Positions 34,504-44,700 of a stretch of DNA of 49,158 nt are shown here, piece after piece. Below the pieces are notes generated by a model. It worked only from the letters and a program-made list of their open reading frames with translations, had not been told where the DNA came from and ran no database searches. This DNA comes from Phoronis australis. Lineage: Eukaryota; Phoronida; Phoronidae. The DNA lies in assembly GCA_002633005.1 (NCBI GenBank), contig NMRA01000292.1, positions 1 through 49,158 of the forward strand. The letters run 5' to 3'. Made by a program: the position numbers and the translations under genes. Positions within the stretch are counted from its first letter, which is position 1; each line of letters begins with the position of its first letter.

Positions 34504-37500
34504 GTAATGCCTTGATCCTTTTTAAATATATGTTGTCTCCGCTCATGTATAAGCACTCCCCTGAGTCCACATCCCACCTTTGGGTTATTCTCTTGTATAA
34601 CACCACCAAGTACTCGTTTATAAACTCACCCTGAAATTCTCTCGTGCAGAAGCCTTCTTGCTGAGGTACATTTTACAACAGATTGACTTGTGTCGTAAGC
34701 TTTGGTCTGAATTTTATGCCTGTTTTGTACCTTTGCATTAGAAATTCATCCTGTTTCATGATATCTTGTACATCATGAGTAGATTTGTACAAGAACCATG
34801 AGCGCCATCAGTTCTCGATATCTCAAACACTAATCTAAGTTTCTTTTGTTACAACAGAGCAATTACCACGTTAGCGATGACTTCACAGCAACATAAGGAC
34901 TAGGTTTGCATCTGGCTTTGGAAACTACTCTCGAAGTTGAGACTAAATAAGAGATATGATTCTATAAATAAATGTATTAAATGTTTTATCCATTGTTGAA
35001 TCATCAACCCTTGCCATTTCTGTTGTAGTTGCTCGATTTGCAAAAAGAAGCAAAACAAGCACTTCATAGTTCCTCTCTGTGATTTCCAACTTCTTCAGGT
35101 ATGTTCAGGATACCAGTACCTTTTTTACTTGTAAAATTGGCTGATGGAAAGGGATTAAATCACACCCCTTACAACTACTCTAAATTGTGTGGTCAATGTA
35201 GCGGTGACCTGTTTACACTTTGTCTAACACATTGTTCAAAGTTCAAAGAAATTAACTTTGAAGTCTGAACTTCATGCCACAGTATTTGTAAATCATACTG
35301 TAGATTAGTGTATTAAACTTGTGTTTTTCAAAACAGAGCTTAGGTGGTGAGTTTCCACTTATAACTAAGTGACAATAGTTATAGCTAACGTGACAGAATT
35401 GTACAACAGGTGGTGACACATTTCCATTCCTGTAGTTTCTTAAAAAACTCCGTCTGGTAAAATCTCACCAAGTCCAATTTTATTTTCTAATCTTTCATAA
35501 AGATATGTAGCATACATTTAACACTTTCAAGTTCTGTAAACTGTCCCTCAATCATGTGATACGGTGTTGCCCTGAAGAGGAGGATATTTTTTAAACTTTG
35601 CACTAAAATGAGTCATTCAATCTCCATCTTGGTAATCCAACCATATGAAGTGGTTTTATCCAAGAAGAAATGCGAAGTCTGACTTATCAGACGGGCTGAA
35701 TGCACAAATCATACTGCAGAGTTTCGTCGAGTTAAACCAAGATGACTCGTGTATGTCAGATTTGTGTGCACTTTGCTGTATTTAAATGCCATAATAAAAA
35801 TAATTTGTTTTTGTTTCAACAGGGTGAAGATCAACTTACTACGTATACTTTTAACAGTCATATTGCGAAACACCAATTCTGTCGTGTATGCGGTGTTCAG
35901 AGTTTTTATCGGCCACGTTCAAATCCGGACGGTTACGGTAAGTTCCAAAATAACAGAAAGGTCCCGTATTAAAATACGACACTTGAATTTCCCGTTATTT
36001 ACCCATAGTGATGCAACATCCATCAAGCAGTTCTCTGGTCCCGTTTTCATGCCATTGGAGTTTTTAATGTTATTTTTGATGCCTTGCTTTTTTCAAGTTT
36101 TTCTTGACTGCATTAATCGACCTTCCAATGGCAGCAAATTTTAACTGCTGTGCTTTGGGCTGTATCTCACATGGCAGAAAGTTGGAAAACTTTTTAAGAA
36201 GTATGTGTGATATTTCCAACACAATTCCTTGAATCAGCCCAGCATTTCTAAAATGAGGCCAATGTAACGATGCATTTTCCTATCTCCCGGACAAAGGAAA
36301 TTTCTCTCCAAGACCTTCCATTTGACACAGTCTATTTAGATTACTGGCACTCCGGCATTTGGACATTCCCTTGTTTGTCTTTGTTATAAATCTGAGTTTA
36401 AGTAGTATCAAACAGTACAGCATCGAGCAGTGGTTTGGACTGCAGACTCTTTCTCTTTAATATACATCGAAAGCAACCATTTTGATGTTACAGTTTGTCA
36501 AGATGCAGATCCCTGGTTATCTTGTAGACATTTTTGCCTGTTTGATTATGTAGGGTCGTAGAAAATTTTCCAAATTTGGCCTACTTCAGAGCATCAAATC
36601 TCAGAAATGGCAGATCAGATTCAAATGAAACATTCAGATGCAATGCCTTATGCGCTGTTCTCAAAAACTCTATTCAGAATTGTTTTTGGAATGTTCCACA
36701 TTTTGCGTGAAGGGTTATCAAAAATAGAACCTATATGATTTTCATGACAAAACACATAAGGTGGATGAAATGAAAATGAAATGAGAATTCAGAAAACTGC
36801 AACAGCATTTTTATGCGCCCACATATTTATATGTGGATGCATTATGCCGTCATCTCCGTCTGTTCGTCCGTCCGTCTGGGCGGGGTCCGGCGTCTGGCGT
36901 TTGGCGTCCGCTGCTCTATCTCCAAAACCCTTTGACATGCGTTCATGAAATTTGGCACATATGTTCCATTCATGAATGGGACGGTATGTGCGAACTTTCG
37001 GACAGATTCAACTACCGGTGTGCCCCTAGTGGCAATTTTAGTTTTTTACGCTTACCTTTGTATCTTCAAAAGTCCTAAACGGATTTTCATGAAATTTGAT
37101 TTGTAGGCACCTATTAGTGAAATGACGCTATCCTCTCGTTTTCAGATGGATTTGACATAGTTTGCGCCACCTAGTGGCCATTTTTAGTGTTTTGTGCGTC
37201 CACCCCTCTATCAACCAAACCGCTCAAAGGATGATTGTGAAAATTGGCATGTTTTTGCTTACTATGTAGAAGACGGTTGACGATGATTTTCCGACGATTT
37301 CGACTACTGTGGCGCCACCTAGTGGCAGTTTTGTTTTTTTTTGCGCCTATGGCTGTATCTCCTAAAGCGTTCGCAGGATCTTTACGAAATTGTGTAAGTA
37401 TATTTATATGATGTTAACAACGGAAGACGACGACTTTTGGCGGATCCGACTACCGGTGTGCCCCCAGTGGCAATTTTAATTTTTTACGCTTACCTTTGTA

Positions 37501-39093
37501 TCTTCAAAAGTCCTGAACGGATTTTCATGAAATTTGGTATGTAGACACCTATTAGTGAGATGACGCTATCCTCCTGTTTTCAGATGGATTCGACATAGTT
37601 TGCGCCACCTAGTGGCCATTTTTACTGTTTTCGAGTCTGTATTTTTGCGTCCACCCCTCTATCAACCAAACCGCTCAAAGGATGATTGTGAAAATTGGCA
37701 TGTATGTGCTTACTATAAAGAAGACAGCTGACAATGATTTTCAGACGATTTGGACTACTGTGGCGCCTCCTAGTGGCAGTTTTTTTTTTTTTGCGCCTAT
37801 GGCTGTATCTCCTAAACCGTTCGCAGGATCTTTACGAAATTTAATAAGTGTATTTATATGATGTTAACAACAGACGATGACGACTTTTGGACGGATCCGC
37901 CTACCAGTGTGCCCCCTAGTGGCAATTTTATTTTTTTACGTTTACCTCTGTATCTTCACAAGTCCTTAACGGATTTTCATGAAATTTGGTATGTAGGCAC
38001 CTATTAGTGCGATGACGCTATCCTCCCGTTTTCGGATGGATTCGACCTAGTTTGCGACACCCAGTGGCCATTTTTACTGTTTTTGAGTCTGTTTTTTGGC
38101 GTCCACCCCTCTATCAACCAAACCGCTCTAAGTATGATTGTGAAAATTGGCATGTATGTTCTTACTATGAAGAGGACGGTTGACGCTGAATTTCCCATGA
38201 CTTTGATTACTGTGGCGCCTCCTAGTGGCTGTTTTTTTTGCGCCCATGGCTGTATCTCCCAAACCGTTTGCAGGATCTTTACTAAATTTAGCAAGTGTAT
38301 TTATGTGATGTTGACAACGGACGATGACGACTTTAGGATGATTCTGACTACCGGTATGCCTCTAGTGGCAATTTTAGTATTTTACATTGACCTCTGTATT
38401 TTCATAGGTCTTCAGGTGTATACTTTGTGTTACTTCGTGACTATGAAGGAAAAGTTCCAAGTAGAAATTTGTTTCTGGCATTCTAATGCTGTGCTAATCT
38501 TGTATGTTGGTAAATTTGTTTTTAATTCTATGTTTCTGTTGTGCTTTAAGCAACTGATGTATAGGATGTGCTTGTATTATGAAGATCACTCACATTTTGC
38601 CCCTAGCCTATTGAGGAGACAATGACCATGCCTTTCCATTTTGCAAAGTACAAAATACTACATATATGCCCTCTACTGGCCACTTCATGGTACCAATAAA
38701 CAACCCTAGAAGGATACCGTATATGGTGCAATTGTGGGCGCATTTCAACGCTCTGCATTGCTCTTGTTTATCTTTCATTTTGAACATTCACATTGAATAA
38801 AATTTTGCCATTTTATTGATACTGTTGTTTAACTATAAATTTTCCTTTCGTTTTTGCTGAATTGCATTCAAATAGGTCAACACATTGCTTTACCTCAGCC
38901 CATTCAACCTAACATTGCCCTCTGCATCAGTCCATATTTGCATATTATCTTGCCATTGTATTTCAATTCAGGTGTCATGCCCCATTGCTTGGACGGCAAT
39001 GTGACAGTCGAGGAAGAAACCTTTGATGGAGAGCACTGGGAGACATCCGTAGCAAATCACAGAGATTTGAAAGAAAGATCCAAACCAAAGTAG
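34394..39093 (+). CDS. CENPV: CENPV-like GFA-domain protein, complete, 4 coding exons
   Basis: This gene encodes a small zinc-binding protein of the GFA (glutathione-dependent formaldehyde-activating enzyme-like) fold, closest in pattern to the conserved domain of animal centromere protein V. Exons of 110, 70, 115 and 122 nt join in phase at GT/AG sites to give 138 aa plus stop. Visible zinc ligands are Cys16 and Cys18 (GGCHCGAVRF), Cys36, Cys38 and Cys41 (DCNCSIC) and Cys80 and Cys83 (FCRVCGVQSF). SNPDGYG and MPHCLDG follow, as in CENPV. The chosen ATG has AAAG before it and an in-frame TGA at 34343. The protein is little more than the GFA domain and lacks the long N-terminal extension of mammalian CENPV. 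Enzymatic activity cannot be inferred. Its last intron carries a large TIR-bounded repeat. It converges with METTL3. Confidence 0.9.
35029..35098 (+). CDS. CENPV: CENPV-like coding exon 2
   Basis: 70 nt between a TGTTGTAG acceptor and a GTATGT donor. It completes Asn37 and encodes CSICKKKQNKHFIVPLCDF then QLLQ. Confidence 0.92.
35823..35937 (+). CDS. CENPV: CENPV-like coding exon 3
   Basis: 115 nt between a TTTCAACAG acceptor and a GTAAGT donor. It encodes GEDQLTTYTFNSHIAKHQFC and RVCGVQSFYRPRSNPDGY, with the last zinc Cys pair. Confidence 0.93.
35938..36812. other. CENPV-like intron 3, 5' part
   Basis: Non-coding; nothing recognised before the large repeat begins. Confidence 0.5.
36813..38743 (+). 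repeat. TIR-bounded higher-order tandem repeat (family A), in CENPV-like intron 3
   Basis: The block starts with ATGCGCCCACA (36813-36823) and ends with its perfect reverse complement TGTGGGCGCAT (38733-38743). Inside, a unit of about 445 bp repeats about three times, and each unit holds three related subunits of about 147 bp. A landmark (CTAGTGGC or CCAGTGGC) recurs at 37027, 37172, 37320, 37465, 37610, 37771, 37917, 38062, 38223 and 38363, giving steps of 145, 148, 145, 145, 161, 146, 145, 161 and 140. The last ~350 bp before the right end are non-repetitive. No transposase is visible. Related blocks are at 39913-41019 and, inverted, at 7630-8245. Confidence 0.88.
38972..39093 (+). CDS. CENPV: CENPV-like coding exon 4
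   Basis: 122 nt after a TTCAATTCAG acceptor, ending in TAG. It encodes VMPHCLDGNVTVEEETFDG and EHWETSVANHRDLKERSKPK. Confidence 0.92.
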
Positions 39094-39400
39094 TTTTTGT
39101 TGTGATTATCTGCTGTTTTCCCAGTTTTCATATATGCATTCCATGTATTCAGAGCTAATACAGTAGATGTCAGGGGAAAATGATAATGACTAAGATTTGA
39201 AGTCTTCAAAAAATTATCTCTAAATTTTTTGTGGTAAAGGTAAAAATGTCATTCGTTTACAGTAATGAAAGCTTAATGCAAGATATTCACATTCTTCTCC
39301 ACAGCAATCAGTGATAAATTTTTATGGAATAAAAACCACCAAGGCTTTTCAGTTGGCATTTTGAATAGATTGTGCATGACTATAAACTTCCTCAACCTCA
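39094..39400 (+). other. CENPV-like 3' UTR with poly(A) signal
   Basis: An AATAAA lies at 39328-39333, about 235 nt after the stop codon, and probably marks the transcript end. No downstream GT-rich element was examined in detail. Confidence 0.5.
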
Positions 39401-39912
39401 TATTTTTAATGTAAGCACATCAAAAGGTTTGTGCAAATTGAAAAATTGGTCATTAATTTTCTGTTGGTGACACAGTGCAAGGGATGTTAAACTATTTTAC
39501 TGTGGGGATGACATAGTATCACTGGTGACAGATTTGTGACAAAATCCCTGTTATTGGATACAGATGATTGTTGATACTACAACCTCCACAATAAGATGTT
39601 TGGGATTTGGACGGAAAAATTGTATCATGTAAGATGTGATTTTGAAGTAAATATATTAACATAAAAATAATAATTGTTTGGTATGTTAGAATTCTTGCAG
39701 TGATCAGATTGCATAAAATCACATACATGAGGGCATCATGACTAATAATGAGATTATGGATGGAAAGCATGGTAAAATCTCACCAATTTTGGACAAAAAG
39801 AATTGCCAAAATTGCCCTTTCATTACAATAGTGCCCAGAAGTTTTCAAAATTTTGAGGGATGGTTGGTATTGTACTAACAAAACTTGAACATTGTAAAGC
39901 ATTCATTTTTTT
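39401..39912. other. Intergenic, nothing recognised
   Basis: Short AT-rich stretch between the CENPV-like 3' end and the second repeat block. Confidence 0.45.
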
Positions 39913-41019
39913 ATGCGCCCTCATATTTATACGTGGTCGCATGTTGCCGTCATATCTGTCCAGACGTCCGGTGTCCGCAGCTGTATCTCCTAAACCCGTT
40001 ACAGGATCTTATTGAGATTTGGCAGGTGTGTTCTTATGAAGCTGACGACATATGACGATGAATTTCGGACCTCTCCGACTACCGGTGTGCCCCCTAGTGG
40101 CAATTTTGTTTTTTACGCTTACCTCTGTATCTTTGGAGGTCCTCAACGGATTTTTGTAAAATTTGGCAGTTTGGCATCTATTAGTGGGATGTCATCCCCT
40201 CATTTTCAGACAGATTTGAGGTACTTTGTGCCCGTGGCCATTTTTACTGTTTTTGAGTCTGTTTTTGGCGTCTGCCGTTCTATCAACCAAACCACTCTAG
40301 GGATGATTTTGAAAATTGACATATATGTTCTTACTGTGAAGAGGGCGGCTAATGATGATTTTTCGATGACTTCGACTACTATGGCGCCTCCTACTAGCAG
40401 TTTTGTTAATTTGTTTTTGTGCCCATGGCTGTATCTCCTAAACGCTATACAGGATGTTTATTGAATTTTGCTGGTGTATTCACATGAAGTTGACAACAGA
40501 GGACGACGACTTTCAGAGGGATCAGTCTATCGGTGTGCTCCCTAGTGGCAATTTTAGTTTTTTGTTTAGCTTTGTATCTTAAAAGGTCCTCTATGGATTT
40601 TCATAAAATTTGGCAGATAGGTATCTGTTTAGGAGTTAACGCTGATTCGTATTATTTTACTCCACTTAGTAGCCATTTTTACTGTTTTTGAGTCTTGTTA
40701 TTTGGCGTCTGCCCCTCTTTCAACCAAACCACTCTAAGGATGGTGGAAATTGGCATGTCTGTTCCTAATGTGAAGAGGAAGTCTGACTATGATTTTCCAT
40801 TGCCTCTTAGTGGCATATATTTTTGTGCCTAAAGCCTCTTAGTGGCAATTTTATTTTTTCATTTTCCTCTGTTTCTCAAAAGTTCTTCGACAGATTTTTA
40901 TGAAATTTGGTAAATAGCTTTGATGACACAAGTTTTCAGATGGCTTCGACGTATTTTGCACCGTCTAGTGACCATTTTTATGTTCCAAATTAACACCCCT
41001 GGAACCGTTAGCGGTGCAT
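39913..41019 (+). repeat. Second, more decayed member (family B) of the 445 bp higher-order repeat
   Basis: The left end ATGCGCCCTCA matches family A with one change. The right end reads GCGGTGCATTTCAACGCTCT and shares GCATTTCAACGCTCT with the sequence at the right edge of A. About two 445 bp units are present; the CTAGTGGC landmark is intact at 40095, 40543 and 40840 and degenerate elsewhere. It has more indels than A and lacks the last subunits. Confidence 0.82.
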
Positions 41020-41398
41020 TTCAACGCTCTAAAAAACAATTGCAAAAATGACATTTTTCGAAGGCTTGTTGTAAATGCCCAAAATTATACCAAATGCTGA
41101 ACGACACAAATCATGCTGGCTGAGACATAACATTTTCGGCAAAAGTTAATTTTGTTGAAAATTTGACAAAATGAAATTCCAGTTGTATGTCACATTGGGA
41201 AGTATTTTACTGTATTTGTTTAAACTAAGTACTAGTATTTTCTTCAATGTCAAGACCATATGTCAATACCTTTCTGCACAACACTGAATGAAACACCTAA
41301 TTGAATTCCAAATTTTTTAAGACATCTAAAGGCCAGCTTGACATAGATCAAGTGTCACATTCCAAGAAGTGAAGTGAAAAAGGTGTATTGTATAAAAA
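41020..41398. other. Intergenic between CENPV-like and METTL3 (convergent)
   Basis: No feature recognised. Confidence 0.45.
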
Positions 41399-41645
41399 TT
41401 TATTTTTGGCTTTCTGTCAATGAAAGCATCACATACAAAATTATAGCCACATCATCTACCGCAGAGTACCTTTTTAACTTGTCAACCGCAAAGTAAATGC
41501 TACAGCTGGATTTGGTTCCATCTTCAGATCTATCTGTGGTTTGAAGCGTGCGGGTTGAAAAAATTTGGCTTCAGCCCAATCACTTTTCCAAGGGTTAGTG
41601 ACGATTGGCAAAGTTCCTAATTAAAAGTCTCAGTTTAAGGCCTTG
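41399..41645 (-). other. METTL3 3' UTR with poly(A) signal
   Basis: On the minus strand an AATAAA lies at 41399-41404, about 240 nt beyond the METTL3 stop codon. Confidence 0.55.
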
Positions 41646-41754
41646 CTATGATTTAGGCTTGAGACAATTTCCGTCAGGGTAGCATTTTTTAAACTTGCGC
41701 ACAACATCTGGTTCTAGCAGCCGCACACCATCCACTTGGTTGCCAAGAGTTATC
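41646..41754 (-). CDS. METTL3: METTL3 last coding exon
   Basis: 109 nt after a TTTTGTAG acceptor. It completes a Trp codon and encodes [20 protein letters not shown] then [15 protein letters not shown] and the stop. The C-terminus is typical of animal METTL3. Confidence 0.95.
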
Positions 41755-44700
41755 CTACAAAACAGAAAATGAATATCTTCGTGAGATATAGAAACCTTAA
41801 TGCATTGAGGGAATGTTGCTAGGCAAATTCGTAATTGATGGACCTTGTCTTTGACATGGACAATTCTGTCTTTTACCCCAGTCCTCACTAAGTTTTTCTT
41901 CTCTCTATTCAACCTTCAGAATCAAAAAGAAACAAAACTGTCGTGAGGGAGGCTGACCACAACTGCCTATGAGCTATCCATCAACAACCACTGAGGGCAG
42001 GTGCTTGTTACATTCCTTAGTTTGTGTTTGGTGACTCAAGATATTAAGGTATTGAGTGAAACGAGAGAACCATGATTCAAAATATCTTTTCTGGCTCCTT
42101 CACAGACTATTTGTTCACGACTGACATCCAAATTGGGGGCGTAAGCACTGAGGCCCACACATACACATCTGTTTTGAATCATCCTTGTACAGTGCATTCC
42201 TCTCGGATGGTGGCAACGTTAGGAGTGTGCACCGCATAATTGGCACATAAATATTTTCATTTAGAAACTGATAATGTGAACTTGGGCCTACAGGGGCACC
42301 AAAACTGTGTCACAATCGCGCTTTATTTTGTCTTGAAAAATAAGTATTGCATTCAAATTCTAAAACAACAATAATGTAGAGCAGCTGATCAAAACTAATG
42401 TCAGTGACCAAAACAACATTAGTGATATGGGCTGTGTGAACATACAGATCCCAACTATGGATTGATGGGTTTGGGTAATTTATTTAAGCCAATCACTAAT
42501 CGCCAGGCAATGCACTTGGGTAAAAGATGAAATCGCACACAATAAATGAGGTCCTCCAAAAAATGAATCTGAAAAGAACAGAAAATACTAACAAGACCCA
42601 CACATCCTCCAAACTGGCCCATGTGAGGCCCTACAGGCTAATCAAACAATAGTCAGGTCTTTCAAAAGTGATCATAAGCAACCTAACTTCGCTGTACATA
42701 CTCACACCTTAGGTGAAATATCAAAACTTTTGACTCACCAGTTTGGCTGTACGTTATGTGGTCGTCCAAATAACTCCAGTTTGCGAGTACCTGGACTGAG
42801 CCTCTCAATCATTCCGTATATTTCATCAGGCTTATGACTTGTGGCTCTAACCTCCGCTACTAATACATCACAGTCCAGACCCCGATTCATATGTTTAGGA
42901 TTCCCTTTAACACCAATCTATAAAACACAGACTTTCACAATATAAAATGGTGCTAAAACATAAAATCAATCGATTGGCTGGAAAGCATTAAGAACTCTTA
43001 TTTTTTCTATCAAAGGACACATAAAAGACTGGTATTGTTTCTGATATGTAGAAACATCAGGCCAGCACCTACAAGTCGGCAAACTAAAATCATTTTATTT
43101 TTGTCAAATTGGAACCATAATACTGCTTGCCATACCAACTCAATTTGCAGGATATTTGTACATGTGCCATTTTCAAATTCGCAAATTTAGGGTCAGCCAA
43201 CCCCAATGAAGCATTTCCTCTAGTCACTGATGGATTCGATGTTTTAGTTGGTAAATGAAATAGAACCCTATTACCGTAAGAAATATGAGATCGATTTTAG
43301 CCAGCTAAACAGGGCGAAATACAGCTTAAATGTATGTGTGAGAACTCAGCAAAAGTTTGCCAACTTTTACTGAAGGTAATGCAGGTGTCATCACCATGAT
43401 GACCGGATGATAAGCACAGCAATGCATGCACTCCCCCTCGAAACAGTATGATGTTATATTTCAGAACACAAACGTAGCACAAATGAAAAAGTCCTAACTG
43501 GATAATAGGTGGATAATACTTCTTTAGAAGTGTGCTGCTTCTTAACCTTTTTTTAATCAATGACATACAAAAAGTTGTTATACAACCTACGGTGTTTTGT
43601 CCGAACAGATGTGATCTAAAATATCACGTTCGAAAGCAATCAAAAACTGCAGTCTAGCGTTATGAAAACCACTTAATATCACCAAGAAGCAATTCAATTG
43701 GAAGCTTTAAGATGAATTACATCGATCTGATTGAACAGGATAACGTAAACAGCGATTTACCAGACAGTGTTCCTTCCCGTGATTAATCCAATGTCCAGTA
43801 CGGCCCGTGCGAATTATTCTCTGTAACTGGTTAGTTTTTACCCATATCAGCTCGTCACATCTCTCATAACCCCACAGCTTTAGACATTCTCGACCAAGCT
43901 CCATTGCTCTGCATAGTAAAAGTAATGTTCATAACCCCACAGCTTTAGACATTCTCGACCAAGCTCCATTGCTCTGCATAGTAAAAGTAATGTTCATAAC
44001 CCCACAGCTTTAGACATTCCCGTCCAAGCTCCATTGCTCTGCATAGTAAAAGTAATGTTCAAAAGCACAATGTATTGTTGAAAGTCTAAACACCTCAACT
44101 TTTCAAGACGCCCTTTTGAGAGCCATATTGTTATTAAGGGGTACACATCGTCAAGTCAGACAACTCAACTGAAATTATAAAGTTGAAATAACACAAAGTT
44201 ATCATTATTACTGTAAAATCTCAAAATTTTCAAACAAAAATGCCCTTTTCCATTGTACAAGAGCTTCTAAGAATATTGTGAATACCTACAATACTTCAAA
44301 ATATTGTCTGTTGTCAGCTACGATTTTGAACTTGAGAATGGTAATGGATGACTTTGGCATTATTTTCATCAAAAGTAATGTCACCATTTTCAATTCGAAA
44401 CGCAGTAGCATTTAAAACAACATTGAAAGCTCTTGGAAAATGAAGCAAGGCATCTTTGTCCAAAATGGAAGAGATTTTACAGTACACTTAGTATTGTTTA
44501 ATATAACACTTTATTGGGCAATTCAAGGTTTTCGCTAAAATATGGGGACAGAAAAAATGAGCATACATTATATTGTTAATAAAGTGCAGACAAATGCCTC
44601 ATGTAAAAAGCAATTGCTGTGATCATTTCATAGTTCTGACAAATTTTCCAACTGAAGAATGTCCAAGACTATAAGCATCTAGCGAAAGTCCAGCAGAGTA

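Noticed and set aside
38083-38625. 180-codon plus frame
   Set aside because: Lies mostly within the 445 bp repeat array; its residues are translations of the repeat and its right flank, not a protein family.
40012-40464. 150-codon plus frame
   Set aside because: Also a translation of the repeat (family B).
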